Assembly: GCF_029626035.1 (NCBI RefSeq)
Contig: NZ_JARUBE010000003.1
Coordinates: forward strand, 1,178,001 to 1,242,000
Direction: 5' to 3'
Source of the DNA: Micromonospora sp. WMMD980
Lineage (GTDB): Bacteria; Actinomycetota; Actinomycetes; Mycobacteriales; Micromonosporaceae
DNA length: 64,000 nucleotides
The notes below the pieces were generated by a model. It made no database searches, was not told where the DNA came from, and saw only the letters and a list, made by a program, of their open reading frames with translations. Of the stretch, positions 1-8,430 are shown piece by piece. Position 1 is the first letter of the stretch. Each line of letters begins with the position of its first letter. The translations under genes were made by a program, and so were the position numbers.

Positions 1-812
1 CCGGCGAGTGGGACGCGGCCTTCGACCTGTGGTTCGACGCCAATCCCAACCCGGCCGGGCAGAACTACGGCGCCGAACTGATGATCTGGACCAACCACCG
101 CGGCCGCCCACAACCCATCGGCAGCCGGGTCGCCACCGTCACCATCGAGGGCGGCACCTGGGACGTGTGGTTCGGCAACATCGGGTGGAACGTCATCTCC
201 TACGTGCGGACCACGCCGAGCAACACGTTCGCCAACTTCAGCCTGAAGTCCTTCATCAACGACTCCGTCGGCCGTGGAAAGATCAACACGAACTGGTACA
301 TGACGAGCGTTCAGGCCGGCTTCGAGCCCTGGATCGGCGGCGCCGGCCTGGCCGTCAACCTCTTCGACTTCAACATCAACGGCAACGCCGCCGGGGGCGG
401 TGGTGGCGGAGGCGGCGGTACCTCGGTCATCCGGGGGGTGGCCTCCAACCGGTGCGTCGACGTGGCCGGCTGGGGCAAGGCCGACGGGACCCCGGTGCAG
501 CTCTACGACTGCTTCCCGAACAACGGCAACCAGCAGTGGCGTCGCGTCGGCAACACGTTCGTCAGCAACGACTCCGGCAAGTGCCTGGACGTCTCCGGTG
601 GGCGCACCGCCAACGGTAGCGTTGTGCAACTCTGGTCCTGCCTGAACAACGGCGCTCAGCAATGGATACCGAACAGCGACGGGTCGATCGTGAACCCGAA
701 CTCGGGTAAGTGCCTCGACGCCACCGAGTTCGGAACGGCCAACGGCACCAGATTGCAGATCTGGGAATGTGGTCGGCCGCTGGGCGGCAACCAGCAGTGG
801 CAGCTGGGCTGA
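1..812 (+). CDS. GH12 endoglucanase with C-terminal CBM13 (partial, 5' end outside window)
   Basis: This is the C-terminal part of a secreted beta-1,4-endoglucanase, read in the frame starting at base 3. The visible part opens with a GH12 core: GAELMIW near base 70 carries the expected nucleophile Glu and GFEPWIGG near base 320 the acid/base Glu. A run of nine glycines (about 390-420) then links to a ricin-type CBM13 domain with repeated QQW and CLDV motifs that should bind xylan or cellulose. The signal peptide and start lie upstream of the window. The domain order is usual for actinomycete cellulases. It should be exported and degrade plant polymers. Family assignment is firm; the exact substrate is inferred. 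Confidence 0.9.
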   Translation, partial: GEWDAAFDLWFDANPNPAGQNYGAELMIWTNHRGRPQPIGSRVATVTIEGGTWDVWFGNIGWNVISYVRTTPSNTFANFSLKSFINDSVGRGKINTNWYMTSVQAGFEPWIGGAGLAVNLFDFNINGNAAGGGGGGGGGTSVIRGVASNRCVDVAGWGKADGTPVQLYDCFPNNGNQQWRRVGNTFVSNDSGKCLDVSGGRTANGSVVQLWSCLNNGAQQWIPNSDGSIVNPNSGKCLDATEFGTANGTRLQIWECGRPLGGNQQWQLG

Positions 813-873
813 TGCCGGAAGCACACGCATCGACGACGAAAAGGGAGTAGGAGATCAGTCTGACGCTCGGGTT

Positions 874-910
874 CCACGACCGCACCGGTGCTCGATCGGT
901 GCGGTCGTGG
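874..910 (+). terminator. Hairpin terminator after the cellulase gene
   Basis: A perfect 14-bp inverted repeat (arms 874-887 and 897-910, CCACGACCGCACCG and its complement) closes a 9-nt loop 62 bp after the cellulase stop. No T-run follows, which is common for actinomycete terminators. Confidence 0.75.
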
Positions 911-1285
911 CGGGGCCCCGGTCGACCTCCGGTGCAGGTGCCACCCGATAGCCTTGTACCGCCTCAACGGCATCTACCGACCGTTCATCGACGACAGGCC
1001 GCTGATCGAGGGCATGGGGGCGCGCGGTCGGACGGCGTAGTCCCGACGATCCGCAGTGGCACATCAGCGACCCGCTTCGACGACCTCGCAGAACGCATGT
1101 GGGCTCGCCTGGCATGACCCGAGCCGGCGGAAGCCCGCCGGGACGCGCCAGTTACACCTCGTGAGGTAGGCGAGGGTTTCAGCTACCACGGAGGGCTTCC
1201 GGTCTCCGTAGGGCCGGGGTCGGCAGGCTGCTGAGCTGATGTCATCAGCACGGGCTGATCGCCGTCGGCTTACGGCCGACCAGGA
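911..1285. other. Gene-free stretch with possible coding remnant
   Basis: No intact gene is supported here. Around 950-1040 the plus strand reads ALYRLNGIYRPFIDD and then stops; a C-terminal-looking end, RFDDLAERMWARLA, follows in another frame up to 1117. This may be a decayed gene, but the family is not recognised. A weak hairpin (arms 1188-1193 and 1204-1209) could terminate the leftward LtrA gene. Confidence 0.3.
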
Positions 1286-2563
1286 TCAATGCGGCAACTG
1301 GCTGGAACGCGTCAGCTTGGTCGCGGCGATGATGAGAAGCGCTGCGGCTGTGAGCAGCGTCAGGTATGGCGGTGCGAGGGCGCCGGTTATCGCACCGGCC
1401 AGCGCCAGTGCGGTGGCGGCGATCAGCCAGGGCCGCGGGTTGCTCGGGGGAACCCTGCGCAGGTACCAGCCTTGGGCGAGGAGGAACAGGATCGAGCCAC
1501 CGTACAGCAGCACGCTGATCGTGGCGGACGGCCGGCCGCGCGGATGTCGGATGATCATTTCTTGGGCGGCCGCGACGGCGATGAGCCCGGCCACCATGAC
1601 GGTCAGGACGTTGCCGGCCATCCGGGTGGCCCGGTTCGGGTCGCCGGTCCGTTCGACGTGGTGTTGGACCAGCCGGCCCGGTCCGCCGAAAGCGAGCAAC
1701 CACAGGGCGACGGTGACGAGCAGGGCGGCTGAGCCGGTGACCACGGTGAGTGGGGTCAGCGGCGTCGCGGTGAGGGCCAGCCCGGTGGACAGGACCGTGC
1801 CGCCGAGTGCGAGGAGCAGGAACAGGCGGCAGCGTTCCAGCATGTGTGCGCTCTCGGCCGTGGCGGCGTTTTCCGAGTGCAGGGTGCGCCCGGGGATCGG
1901 GTGCCCGAGCCAGGTGCCGAGCAGGTCGACCCCGGCGGCTGCGGCCCACCAGTAGAGGCGATGCGCGGGAGCCGCAACCGCGCCGATTGCCCACAGCGGT
2001 GCGCTGACGAGCAGCCACAGCAGCGTCCGCCGATAGTGGTCCCGCCAGATGTCGCCGGGCACGTTCAGCAGGGTCCAGAGGCCACGGCCGAGCTGCACGA
2101 GCAGGAACGGCGCGGCGAAGTCCCATCCCGAGCCGGTGAACGCGCGGGACACGGCGGCGGTCAGGAAGAGGCCGAAGAAGGTCACGGTCAGGACCATGGC
2201 GGTGGTTCGGGTGCGCTCGGTCCGTACGAGGGTCGCCTCCCAGCTGGTGAAGTACCACACGGTGAAGACCGCCAGCAACAGCACACCGGTCTCGCCCGCA
2301 CCACGGATCGAAGGGTCTTCCCGCAGCCGAGTGGTGAGCTGGAAGATCGCGAACACGAAGACGAGGTCGAAGAACAACTCGACGGGGTCTACGGCGTACG
2401 TCTGCCGTTGCCGCGCGGTGCCGTCGGCGGTCTGGCCGGTTCCGGACAGTGGATCTCTCCTTTCCTGGAATCCGCTGCTCGGCTGGGCGCAGCCCAGGCC
2501 CGGTGTGCCGTGCGGGTGCCCTGGCCGGTGCGCTGCCCGCCACCGCTTTCCATCCCACCACAT
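1286..2563 (-). CDS. Low temperature requirement protein A (LtrA) family membrane protein
   Basis: This multi-pass membrane protein of about 425 residues has the LtrA-family hallmark near its start (YAVDPVELFFDLVFVFAI), followed by roughly ten hydrophobic segments. The family is named after a Listeria cold-growth locus; its biochemical role is not established. The start is uncertain. I chose the ATG at 2563 (MWWDGKRW), with GAGGA about 12 nt upstream, because longer readings add a low-complexity Arg/Gly-rich stretch without coding character. It is divergent from the alcohol dehydrogenase at 2782 and shares a 218-bp spacer with it. Confidence 0.8.
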   Translation of the reverse strand: MWWDGKRWRAAHRPGHPHGTPGLGCAQPSSGFQERRDPLSGTGQTADGTARQRQTYAVDPVELFFDLVFVFAIFQLTTRLREDPSIRGAGETGVLLLAVFTVWYFTSWEATLVRTERTRTTAMVLTVTFFGLFLTAAVSRAFTGSGWDFAAPFLLVQLGRGLWTLLNVPGDIWRDHYRRTLLWLLVSAPLWAIGAVAAPAHRLYWWAAAAGVDLLGTWLGHPIPGRTLHSENAATAESAHMLERCRLFLLLALGGTVLSTGLALTATPLTPLTVVTGSAALLVTVALWLLAFGGPGRLVQHHVERTGDPNRATRMAGNVLTVMVAGLIAVAAAQEMIIRHPRGRPSATISVLLYGGSILFLLAQGWYLRRVPPSNPRPWLIAATALALAGAITGALAPPYLTLLTAAALLIIAATKLTRSSQLPH

Positions 2564-2781
2564 CCGCGATACGTAGCCGTCCTCGGACCGGTTGTTTCCT
2601 CCATCGGGTGGGCAACCAGGCGAGTTCCCCCGGTGGTGTGAAGATTTCCCGAGGCAACGACGACGCCGCCCCGTCCGACCACGCTGTTCGGTAGAGCCCG
2701 GCCCATCGGGCCGCCGGTAGGTGATGGCGCTCCGCGCTCGGGCGTTCCCCGAATCCGTGACCGTCAGCAAGGAGCATTCTC

Positions 2782-3855
2782 ATGGCGTCGAACATCGGAT
2801 GGGCCACCGCGGGTGCGGCAGAACCGCTGGCGTCTGTGCCGTTCGATCGTGGCCCGGTGGGCCCCGAGGACGTGCGCATTGCCATCGCCTTCTGCGGGGT
2901 CTGTCACTCCGACATCCACCAGGCCCGTGACGAATTCGGAGGCGGCCTCGCCACCAACTTTCCCTGCCTGCCGGGACATGAGATCGCCGGGACGGTGAGC
3001 GAGGTCGGCGAACGTGTGCAGCGGCATGCCGTCGGCGACCGGGTGGGCGTGGGCTGCATGGTGTATTGGGGGTCCGAGGACCAGCGCGGCGCCGTGGACG
3101 AGCAGTATCAGGTTCCGCCGCCGGTGTACACCTACAACACCAGGGATCCAGACAGCGGGCAGGTGACCTTCGGCGGCTACTCCGACGAGATCGTGGTGAA
3201 CGAGCACTTCGTGTTGCGGATTCCGGACTCTCTGTCGTTGGAGCGGGCCGCGCCGATGCTGTGCGCCGGCGTCACCACCTGGTCACCACTCAAGCGCTGG
3301 AATGTCGGTGACGGCCAGGTGGTCGCGGTCGCCGGCGTCGGCGGGCTGGGTCACATGGCGATCCAGCTCGCGAAGGCGCGTGGCGCGGCGAAGGTCATCG
3401 CGTTGACCACCACTGCCGCCAAACGCGACGACGCGGTGCGCCTGGGCGCCGACGAGGTCATCGTCATGCCCGACAGCGACGCCGTCACCGCACGTCAGGC
3501 GTCGGTCGACTTCCTGCTGTCGACCATCCCCACACCCTTCGACATGAAGCCGTACCTGTCACTGGTCAAGCACGACGGCGCCTTCGTCACCGTCGGGATG
3601 CTCGAACCCAGCCTGCCCCAGGCCATCGACTTCGGGATCGTCTCGATGCTGCGCGTCAGCGTCGCCGGCTCGCTGATCGGCAGCATCGCCGAGACCCAGG
3701 AGGTGCTCGACTTCTGCGCGGAGCACCGGATCGCCGCCGACGTGGAGGTCATCACCGCCGACCGTATCAACGAGGCCTTCGACAACGTGGTCGCCAAGAA
3801 GGCCCGGTTCCGCTATGTCATCGACAACTCGACCATTCGCTCAGCGGCTACCTAG
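2782..3855 (+). CDS. NAD(P)-dependent medium-chain alcohol dehydrogenase (CAD/YahK type)
   Basis: This zinc-dependent MDR oxidoreductase of 357 residues resembles cinnamyl-alcohol/aldehyde reductases. Catalytic-zinc ligands are visible as CGVCHSD (residues 38-44) and GHE (65-67). The Rossmann motif GVGGLG follows in the second half. The stretch after GVGCMV, where relatives carry four structural-zinc cysteines, reads YWGSEDQRGAVDEQYQ and has none, so the structural zinc appears lost. An AAGGAG ribosome site lies 9 nt before the ATG. It stands alone between LtrA and an XRE regulator. It probably reduces aldehydes; the substrate is unknown. Confidence 0.88.
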   Translation: MASNIGWATAGAAEPLASVPFDRGPVGPEDVRIAIAFCGVCHSDIHQARDEFGGGLATNFPCLPGHEIAGTVSEVGERVQRHAVGDRVGVGCMVYWGSEDQRGAVDEQYQVPPPVYTYNTRDPDSGQVTFGGYSDEIVVNEHFVLRIPDSLSLERAAPMLCAGVTTWSPLKRWNVGDGQVVAVAGVGGLGHMAIQLAKARGAAKVIALTTTAAKRDDAVRLGADEVIVMPDSDAVTARQASVDFLLSTIPTPFDMKPYLSLVKHDGAFVTVGMLEPSLPQAIDFGIVSMLRVSVAGSLIGSIAETQEVLDFCAEHRIAADVEVITADRINEAFDNVVAKKARFRYVIDNSTIRSAAT

Positions 3856-3921
3856 TCCATTCGGGGGCCGGCCGGGCCGACAGGCCCCGAGCACGCCGGC
3901 TCCGTGGCGGAGGGTTGACGC

Positions 3922-4797
3922 TCATTCGCCGTCGGATCCGCGGAGGGCCGGATCATTGGTCGACGCGGCCCAGCTCGACAGGAGACGTAGGGCGTCGGCG
4001 GTCGGGGTGCCGGGTGCGGCGCTGTAGGCGGTGAGGGTGAGTCCCGGGTCGGCGGGCATCGGCATGGCCTCGAAGTTGAGGTCGAGGAGTCCCACCACCG
4101 GGTGACGGAACGTCTTGATGCCGGTGTGGTGCAGGCGGACGTTGTGCGCTCCCCAGCGGGTGCGGAATTCCTCGCTGCGGGTGGCGAGTTCGCCGACGAG
4201 ATTGCTCAGATCCTTGTCGTAGGGATCCCGGCCGGCTTCGGTGCGTAACAGCGCCACGGTGGTGTCGGCGGCCGCCTCCCAGTTCGGGTAGAGCTGTCGG
4301 GCCTGCGGGTCGAGGAAGCAGAACCGGGCCAGGTTCACCGGTCGGACCCGCGTCTGGAAGGCCGGCAGGTAGAGCGCCTCGGCGAGGTGGTTGGCCGCGA
4401 CGATGTCGAGGCGCCCGTTGCGGACGAAAGCGGGCGCGTCGGTCATTGCCTCGAGCAGATGCAGGGTGGCGGGGCGGATCTGTCTGGTGGGGCGCCGGCG
4501 TACCCGGGGGTTGGTGCTGGCGGCGCGGGCGAGGTCGTACAGGTGGGAGCGCTCCGCCTCGTCCAGCTGCAGGGCCCGGCACAGGGCGTCCAGCACGCTG
4601 TCGGAGACGCCGGACAGGTTCCCGCGTTCGAGGCGGGTGTAGTAGTCGGGGCTGACCCCGGCGAGCATGGCCACCTCGGCGCGACGCAGGCCCGGTACGC
4701 GGCGGCTGCCGCCGAAGTCCGGCAGCCCGGCCCGTTCGGGCGTGATCCTGGCGCGGCGGGTCGCGAGAAAATCCCGAACGTCGGCTCTGTTGTCCAC
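3922..4797 (-). CDS. XRE-family regulator with MmyB-like ligand-binding domain
   Basis: This 291-residue regulator begins at GTG 4797 (VDNRADVRDFL). Residues 1-80 form a helix-turn-helix (VPGLRRAEVAMLAGVSPDYYTRLERG) typical of the actinobacterial XRE/MmyB group. The rest matches the MmyB ligand-binding region (PAFVRNGRLDIVAANHLAEALY). Such regulators usually sit next to short-chain or aldo-keto reductase genes, as here, where it faces the cupin/CMD/AKR operon. Two copies of a 14-bp repeat in the shared promoter region (4838-4851 and 5005-5018) are plausible operators. Longer readings upstream lack coding character. Confidence 0.88.
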   Translation of the reverse strand: MDNRADVRDFLATRRARITPERAGLPDFGGSRRVPGLRRAEVAMLAGVSPDYYTRLERGNLSGVSDSVLDALCRALQLDEAERSHLYDLARAASTNPRVRRRPTRQIRPATLHLLEAMTDAPAFVRNGRLDIVAANHLAEALYLPAFQTRVRPVNLARFCFLDPQARQLYPNWEAAADTTVALLRTEAGRDPYDKDLSNLVGELATRSEEFRTRWGAHNVRLHHTGIKTFRHPVVGLLDLNFEAMPMPADPGLTLTAYSAAPGTPTADALRLLSSWAASTNDPALRGSDGE

Positions 4798-4837
4798 CCC
4801 TGCGACGGTACGGGCTCGACCACCCGTCAACGAGGCT

Positions 4838-4851
4838 CTGTCATGACCTGT
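4838..4851 (+). promoter_or_regulatory. Putative XRE operator, copy 1
   Basis: CTGTCATGACCTGT lies 41 bp upstream of the XRE start and recurs exactly at 5005-5018. It is centred on the palindrome TCATGA. Its position suggests autoregulation; this is inferred from repetition only. Confidence 0.5.
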
Positions 4852-5004
4852 CCTGCCGGACGCCCCGGACGCCGGCGTCCCGCCGGAGGTCCAGTTCCCA
4901 TCCCGCCCGAGGGCTGCACCCCTGGTACCCGCAACCGAATGAGTTGAGCGGAGCGGCCGACACACGGCAGGGCGAAGCAGAATCGCTGCGGCCTGATGGG
5001 GGCA

Positions 5005-5018
5005 CTGTCATGACCTGT
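5005..5018 (+). promoter_or_regulatory. Putative XRE operator, copy 2
   Basis: This is an exact second copy of CTGTCATGACCTGT, about 127 bp upstream of the cupin start. With copy 1 it brackets the divergent promoter region 4798-5144, which otherwise contains no gene. Confidence 0.5.
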
Positions 5019-5144
5019 TTCGACAACCCCTCCCACGGGCACCCGGTAGCGGCTTACATGGTGACGTGAACCTGCCCGCTGATCGCTCGTTGGTCACCAA
5101 AATGCATAACCTGTTCGCCTTCGTGGCTTCTGAGGAGAACTGAC

Positions 5145-5552
5145 ATGGAACTTCAGCCCGTACGGCAGACCGCGAAGGCGCCCGCCCAGTCGTTCATCGG
5201 CGACGTGTACCTGACCCCGATCTACAACGGCACCGGGCCGTCGCGGATGACTGTCGCGCTGGTGCGGTTCGTTCCCGGGGCGCGGACCAACTGGCACTCC
5301 CACGCCGTCGGCCAGACTCTGCACGTGACCGAGGGGGTCGGCCTGGTCGGCACGCGTGACGGCTCGGTGGTGCGGATCCACGCCGGCGAGACGGTGGTCT
5401 GCCCACCCGGTGAGGAGCACTGGCACGGCGCCGCCGCCGACACGTTCATGAGTCACCTGGCCATGCTCGAAATGGCTGCGGAGGGCGGTGACCCGACGAC
5501 CTGGCTGGAGCCGGTCACCGCAGAGGTCTACGAGCAGGCCAACAAGCAGTGA
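5145..5552 (+). CDS. Cupin-domain protein
   Basis: This 135-residue single-domain cupin carries the two metal-binding motifs: WHSHAVGQTLHVTEG (motif 1, His-rich) and PPGEEHWHG (motif 2). GAGGAG precedes the ATG by about 6 nt. Proteins of this kind are often annotated (R)-mandelonitrile lyase-like or as small-molecule binding cupins; the reaction is not predictable. It is the first gene of an operon with a CMD-family protein and an aldo-keto reductase, all probably controlled by the divergent XRE regulator. Its stop overlaps the next reading frame. Confidence 0.85.
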   Translation: MELQPVRQTAKAPAQSFIGDVYLTPIYNGTGPSRMTVALVRFVPGARTNWHSHAVGQTLHVTEGVGLVGTRDGSVVRIHAGETVVCPPGEEHWHGAAADTFMSHLAMLEMAAEGGDPTTWLEPVTAEVYEQANKQ

Positions 5553-5575
5553 CGTCGCACGGAGAGAGTCGATCG

Positions 5576-6223
5576 ATGGCGAACGGATCCGAGCTGAGCC
5601 CGCGGCGGCAGGCGACCGCGGCGATCGCGGCCTTCACCGCCACCGGCCAGCTGCCGCAGCTGCGTGACGCCCTGGCCGACGGTCTGGACACCGGGCTGAC
5701 GGTCACCGAGATCAACGAAATTCTGGTGCAGATGTACGCCTACGCGGGGTTTCCGCGTGCCCTCAACGGCCTTGGCGCGTTCATGGCGCTGCTTCAGGAG
5801 CGCCGCGACAGCGGCATCGACGACCCGGCCGGCGAGCCGCCGACCCCGTTGCCCGCCGGCACCGACATGCTCGCGCTGGGCACCGAGAACCAGACCCGGC
5901 TCTCCGGTCGACCGGTGACGGGGCCCCTGTTCGACTTCGCCCCCGCGATCGACGAGTTCCTCAAGGCGCACCTGTTCGGCGACATCTTCGCCCGCGACAC
6001 CCTCGACTGGCAGAGCCGCGAGGTCGCCACCGTCGCCGCCCTGGCCACCCTCGATGGCGTCGAGAGCCAGTTGAGGTCACACCTCGGCATCGCGCTCAAC
6101 GCCGGGCTGAGCCCGGCGGACCTGCACGGCCTCGTCGCGACGCTGCGCTCCCGCGTCGGCCAAGCCGCGTCCGACCGGGCCGGTGACCTGCTCGACCAGG
6201 TCCTGGCCGGCAGCGACGACTGA
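5576..6223 (+). CDS. Carboxymuconolactone decarboxylase family protein
   Basis: This 215-residue protein contains two CMD-like halves (ALADGLDTGLTVTEINEILVQMYAYAGFPRALNG and the region around WQSREVATVAALATLDG). Such proteins are gamma-carboxymuconolactone decarboxylase or AhpD-like; the usual AhpD CxxC pair is absent, so peroxidase activity is unlikely. I chose ATG 5576 with GGAGAGAG about 7 nt upstream; an alternative GTG at 5549 overlaps the cupin stop. It is co-transcribed with the cupin and the AKR, a trio common in actinomycetes for detoxifying reactive carbonyl or aromatic compounds (inferred). Confidence 0.85.
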   Translation: MANGSELSPRRQATAAIAAFTATGQLPQLRDALADGLDTGLTVTEINEILVQMYAYAGFPRALNGLGAFMALLQERRDSGIDDPAGEPPTPLPAGTDMLALGTENQTRLSGRPVTGPLFDFAPAIDEFLKAHLFGDIFARDTLDWQSREVATVAALATLDGVESQLRSHLGIALNAGLSPADLHGLVATLRSRVGQAASDRAGDLLDQVLAGSDD

Positions 6224-6257
6224 GAACCGTCACCGCAACCGAAGGAAGACAGAGATC

Positions 6258-7112
6258 ATGACTTTCCACGAGACGTACACGTTGTCCAACGGCGTGGTCA
6301 TCCCCAAGCTGGGGCTGGGCACCTGGTTCATCGACGACGACAAGGCGGCCCAAGCCGTCCGCAACGCCATCGAGGTCGGCTACCGCAACATCGACACTGC
6401 ACAGGCCTACGGCAACGAACGCGGCGTCGGCGAGGGCGTACGCACCAGCGGCACCTCCCGCGACGAGCTGTTCGTGTCCACCAAGCTCGCCGCCGAGATC
6501 AAGAACTACGACGACGCGGCAGCGGCCATCGACGGCTCCCTGCAGACGCTGGGCCTGGACCACATCGATCTGATGCTGATCCACGCCCCGCAGCCGTGGA
6601 ACGACTTCCGCGGCGGCGACTACGCCGAGGGCAACCGCGAAGCCTGGCGTGCCCTGGAGGACGGGCTCCGTGCGGGCAAGCTCCGCTCCATCGGGGTGTC
6701 GAACTTCCTGCAACAGGACCTGGATAACATCCTCGCGTCGTGCACCATCGCGCCGCAGGTGAACCAGATGCTCGTCCACGTCGGCAACACCCCGACCGAA
6801 CTGATGACCTACTGCGAGAGCAGGAACATCCTCGTCGAGGCGTACTCGCCGATCGCCCACGGTGAGATGCTCAAGAACGCCGACGTCGCCGCGGTGGCGG
6901 AGAAGTACGGCGTGAGCGTGCCGCAACTGTGCATCCGCTACACCATTCAGTTGGGCACCGTCTCGCTGCCCAAGACCGCCAACCCCGAACACATGCGCAG
7001 CAACGCCCAGCTCGACTTCGTCATCTCTGACGACGACATGGACCTGCTGCGAAACATGGTCCAGCGCGACTACGGCGAGCACAGCGTCTTCCCCGTCTAC
7101 AGCGGCAGGTAA
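6258..7112 (+). CDS. Aldo/keto reductase
   Basis: This 284-residue TIM-barrel NADPH-dependent reductase shows the AKR signature order: GYRNIDTAQAYGNE with catalytic Asp and Tyr, FVSTKL with catalytic Lys, and LMLIHAPQPW with the His. The cofactor-binding loop LPKTANPEHMRSN lies near the C terminus. GGAAG precedes the ATG. It is the last gene of the cupin-CMD-AKR operon, 34 bp after the CMD gene. It should reduce aldehydes or ketones; the substrate is unknown. Confidence 0.9.
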   Translation: MTFHETYTLSNGVVIPKLGLGTWFIDDDKAAQAVRNAIEVGYRNIDTAQAYGNERGVGEGVRTSGTSRDELFVSTKLAAEIKNYDDAAAAIDGSLQTLGLDHIDLMLIHAPQPWNDFRGGDYAEGNREAWRALEDGLRAGKLRSIGVSNFLQQDLDNILASCTIAPQVNQMLVHVGNTPTELMTYCESRNILVEAYSPIAHGEMLKNADVAAVAEKYGVSVPQLCIRYTIQLGTVSLPKTANPEHMRSNAQLDFVISDDDMDLLRNMVQRDYGEHSVFPVYSGR

Positions 7113-7184
7113 CCACCGCCGGCCGGTCCGACCGCGAGCCTCTGGTGCCCCGATCGGCTGCCGCTGGTGCCCAGCGCGCTGGTC

Positions 7185-7424
7185 GGGGGTCCGTCGCGGC
7201 GGGGGCACATCCTGTCGGTGTTGGTGGTGTTCACGACGCGGCTGGCGTCGCTGCCGGCCATTTGCCGCGGTTGTGGGGGCCGGCGCGCACGACGCGACTG
7301 CTGTGCTGCATGGATGGAACATCGCGGTGCTGCTCACCAACGCGTTCTCGGTGACCGGCGCCGCTGCCGTGGTGGTCGCCCGCCAGGATGCCGCAACCCG
7401 GAATCAGGCGACATCGGCACCGTG
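7185..7424 (+). pseudogene. C-terminal remnant of an MFS transporter
   Basis: From about 7265 to the TGA at 7422-7424 the plus strand reads a hydrophobic end like the last transmembrane segment of a DHA2 drug exporter (HGWNIAVLLTNAF, then VTGAAAVVVARQDA). Upstream, similar coding character is spread over different frames without a start. I read it as a decayed MFS gene; no intact protein can be made. Confidence 0.45.
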
Positions 7425-7439
7425 ATCTCTCTCCCGGAG

Positions 7440-7964
7440 TCATCTGCGAGAGTCGTCGAGGCGCACCGGACCAGGGCCGCGTGCGCGGAGTCCGTCGCCG
7501 GGGTTGAGAAGGTTGCAGGCCTTCATCGAGAGACATCCGCATCCTATGCAGCCGACCAGCTCGTGTTCGAGGTTTTCGAGGTAGCGCCGCCGATTCTCCA
7601 GCTGGCGTTTCCACGACCTGGAGACGCGTTGCCAGTCGTCTTGCGTCGGCGGGCGGTCGCAGGGGAGGGAGGCGAATACGTCAGCGACCTCGGTGAGGTG
7701 GATCCCGAGGCGTTTGGCGACGAGGATGAGCGAGATCCTGCGGAGCATGTGCCGCCGGTACAGGCGCCGATTGCCGCTACTGCGCTCGGCGGTGATGAGG
7801 CCTCTGCTCTCGTAGAACCGCAGAGCGGATGCGGCCACACCGGTACGAGCGATGACCTCCGCCATGGTGAGACGATCGTCGGGGCTGGCGTCGTTACCGG
7901 ATATGGCGAGTTTGCTGGTAGGCGGCGGCGAGGTGAGTGCTGACGTTAGGGTGTGCGACGGCAT
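7440..7964 (-). CDS. soxR: SoxR, redox-sensing MerR-family regulator
   Basis: This 174-residue protein has an N-terminal MerR helix-turn-helix (MAEVIARTGVAASALRFYESRGL) and the diagnostic SoxR [2Fe-2S] ligand cluster CIGCGCLSMKAC (Cys 139, 142, 144, 150). It senses redox-cycling compounds through oxidation of the cluster. The first 30 residues are unstructured and the true start may be later. It lies just downstream of the nickel SOD and flavin reductase genes, and a SoxR-like half-site upstream of that pair (8950-8968) suggests it controls them. Confidence 0.92.
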   Translation of the reverse strand: MPSHTLTSALTSPPPTSKLAISGNDASPDDRLTMAEVIARTGVAASALRFYESRGLITAERSSGNRRLYRRHMLRRISLILVAKRLGIHLTEVADVFASLPCDRPPTQDDWQRVSRSWKRQLENRRRYLENLEHELVGCIGCGCLSMKACNLLNPGDGLRARGPGPVRLDDSRR

Positions 7965-8025
7965 CCGGCCTCCTGAACGGGTTGTGCGGAACCGGGTACG
8001 CCGACGCGTACCCGGTTCCCGTGGC

Positions 8026-8430
8026 TCACGCCTGTTTGGTCTGCCAGAAGATCGTGGAGATCTCCTCGACCTTCGCGAGCAGTTGCTCGGCGACGGCGGG
8101 GTCCGCGGATCCCTTCGCGCCGCCGGCGCCAGCCAGCTTGGTGGCCTCGTTGAGCAGGGTGTGTAGCTGGGGGTACGTCGCGAAGTGGGGTGCCTTGAAG
8201 TAGTCCGTCCACAGCACCCAGAGGTGGTGCTTGACCAGTTCGGCGCGCTGCTCCTTGATGATCAGAGCGCGGGCGCGGAACGCCGGATCCTGGCTGGCCT
8301 GGTACTTCTCGCAGATCGCTCTGAGCGACTCGGCTTCGATGCGGGCCTGCGCGGGGTCGTAGATGCCGCACGGCAGGTCGCAGTGGGCGCTGACGGTGGT
8401 GCGCGGGCGCAGGAGGCGTGGCAGTCGCAT
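8026..8430 (-). CDS. sodN: Nickel superoxide dismutase
   Basis: The 134-residue product matches NiSOD: a short leader (MRLPRLLRPRTTVSA) precedes the nickel hook HCDLPCG, whose His16, Cys17 and Cys21 become His1, Cys2 and Cys6 after leader removal. The following helical part (YDPAQARIEAESLRAICEKYQ) is also typical. Maturation needs a protease (SodX in Streptomyces), usually encoded next door; none is seen in this window. The ATG overlaps the stop of the flavin reductase gene (ATGA), so translation is coupled. It dismutates cytoplasmic superoxide. The Fe/Mn SOD at 22167 is the expected low-nickel alternative. Confidence 0.95.
   Translation of the reverse strand: MRLPRLLRPRTTVSAHCDLPCGIYDPAQARIEAESLRAICEKYQASQDPAFRARALIIKEQRAELVKHHLWVLWTDYFKAPHFATYPQLHTLLNEATKLAGAGGAKGSADPAVAEQLLAKVEEISTIFWQTKQA

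Noticed and set aside
390..420. Gly-coding G-rich repeat as a regulatory element
   Set aside because: It is simply the glycine linker between GH12 and CBM13 domains.
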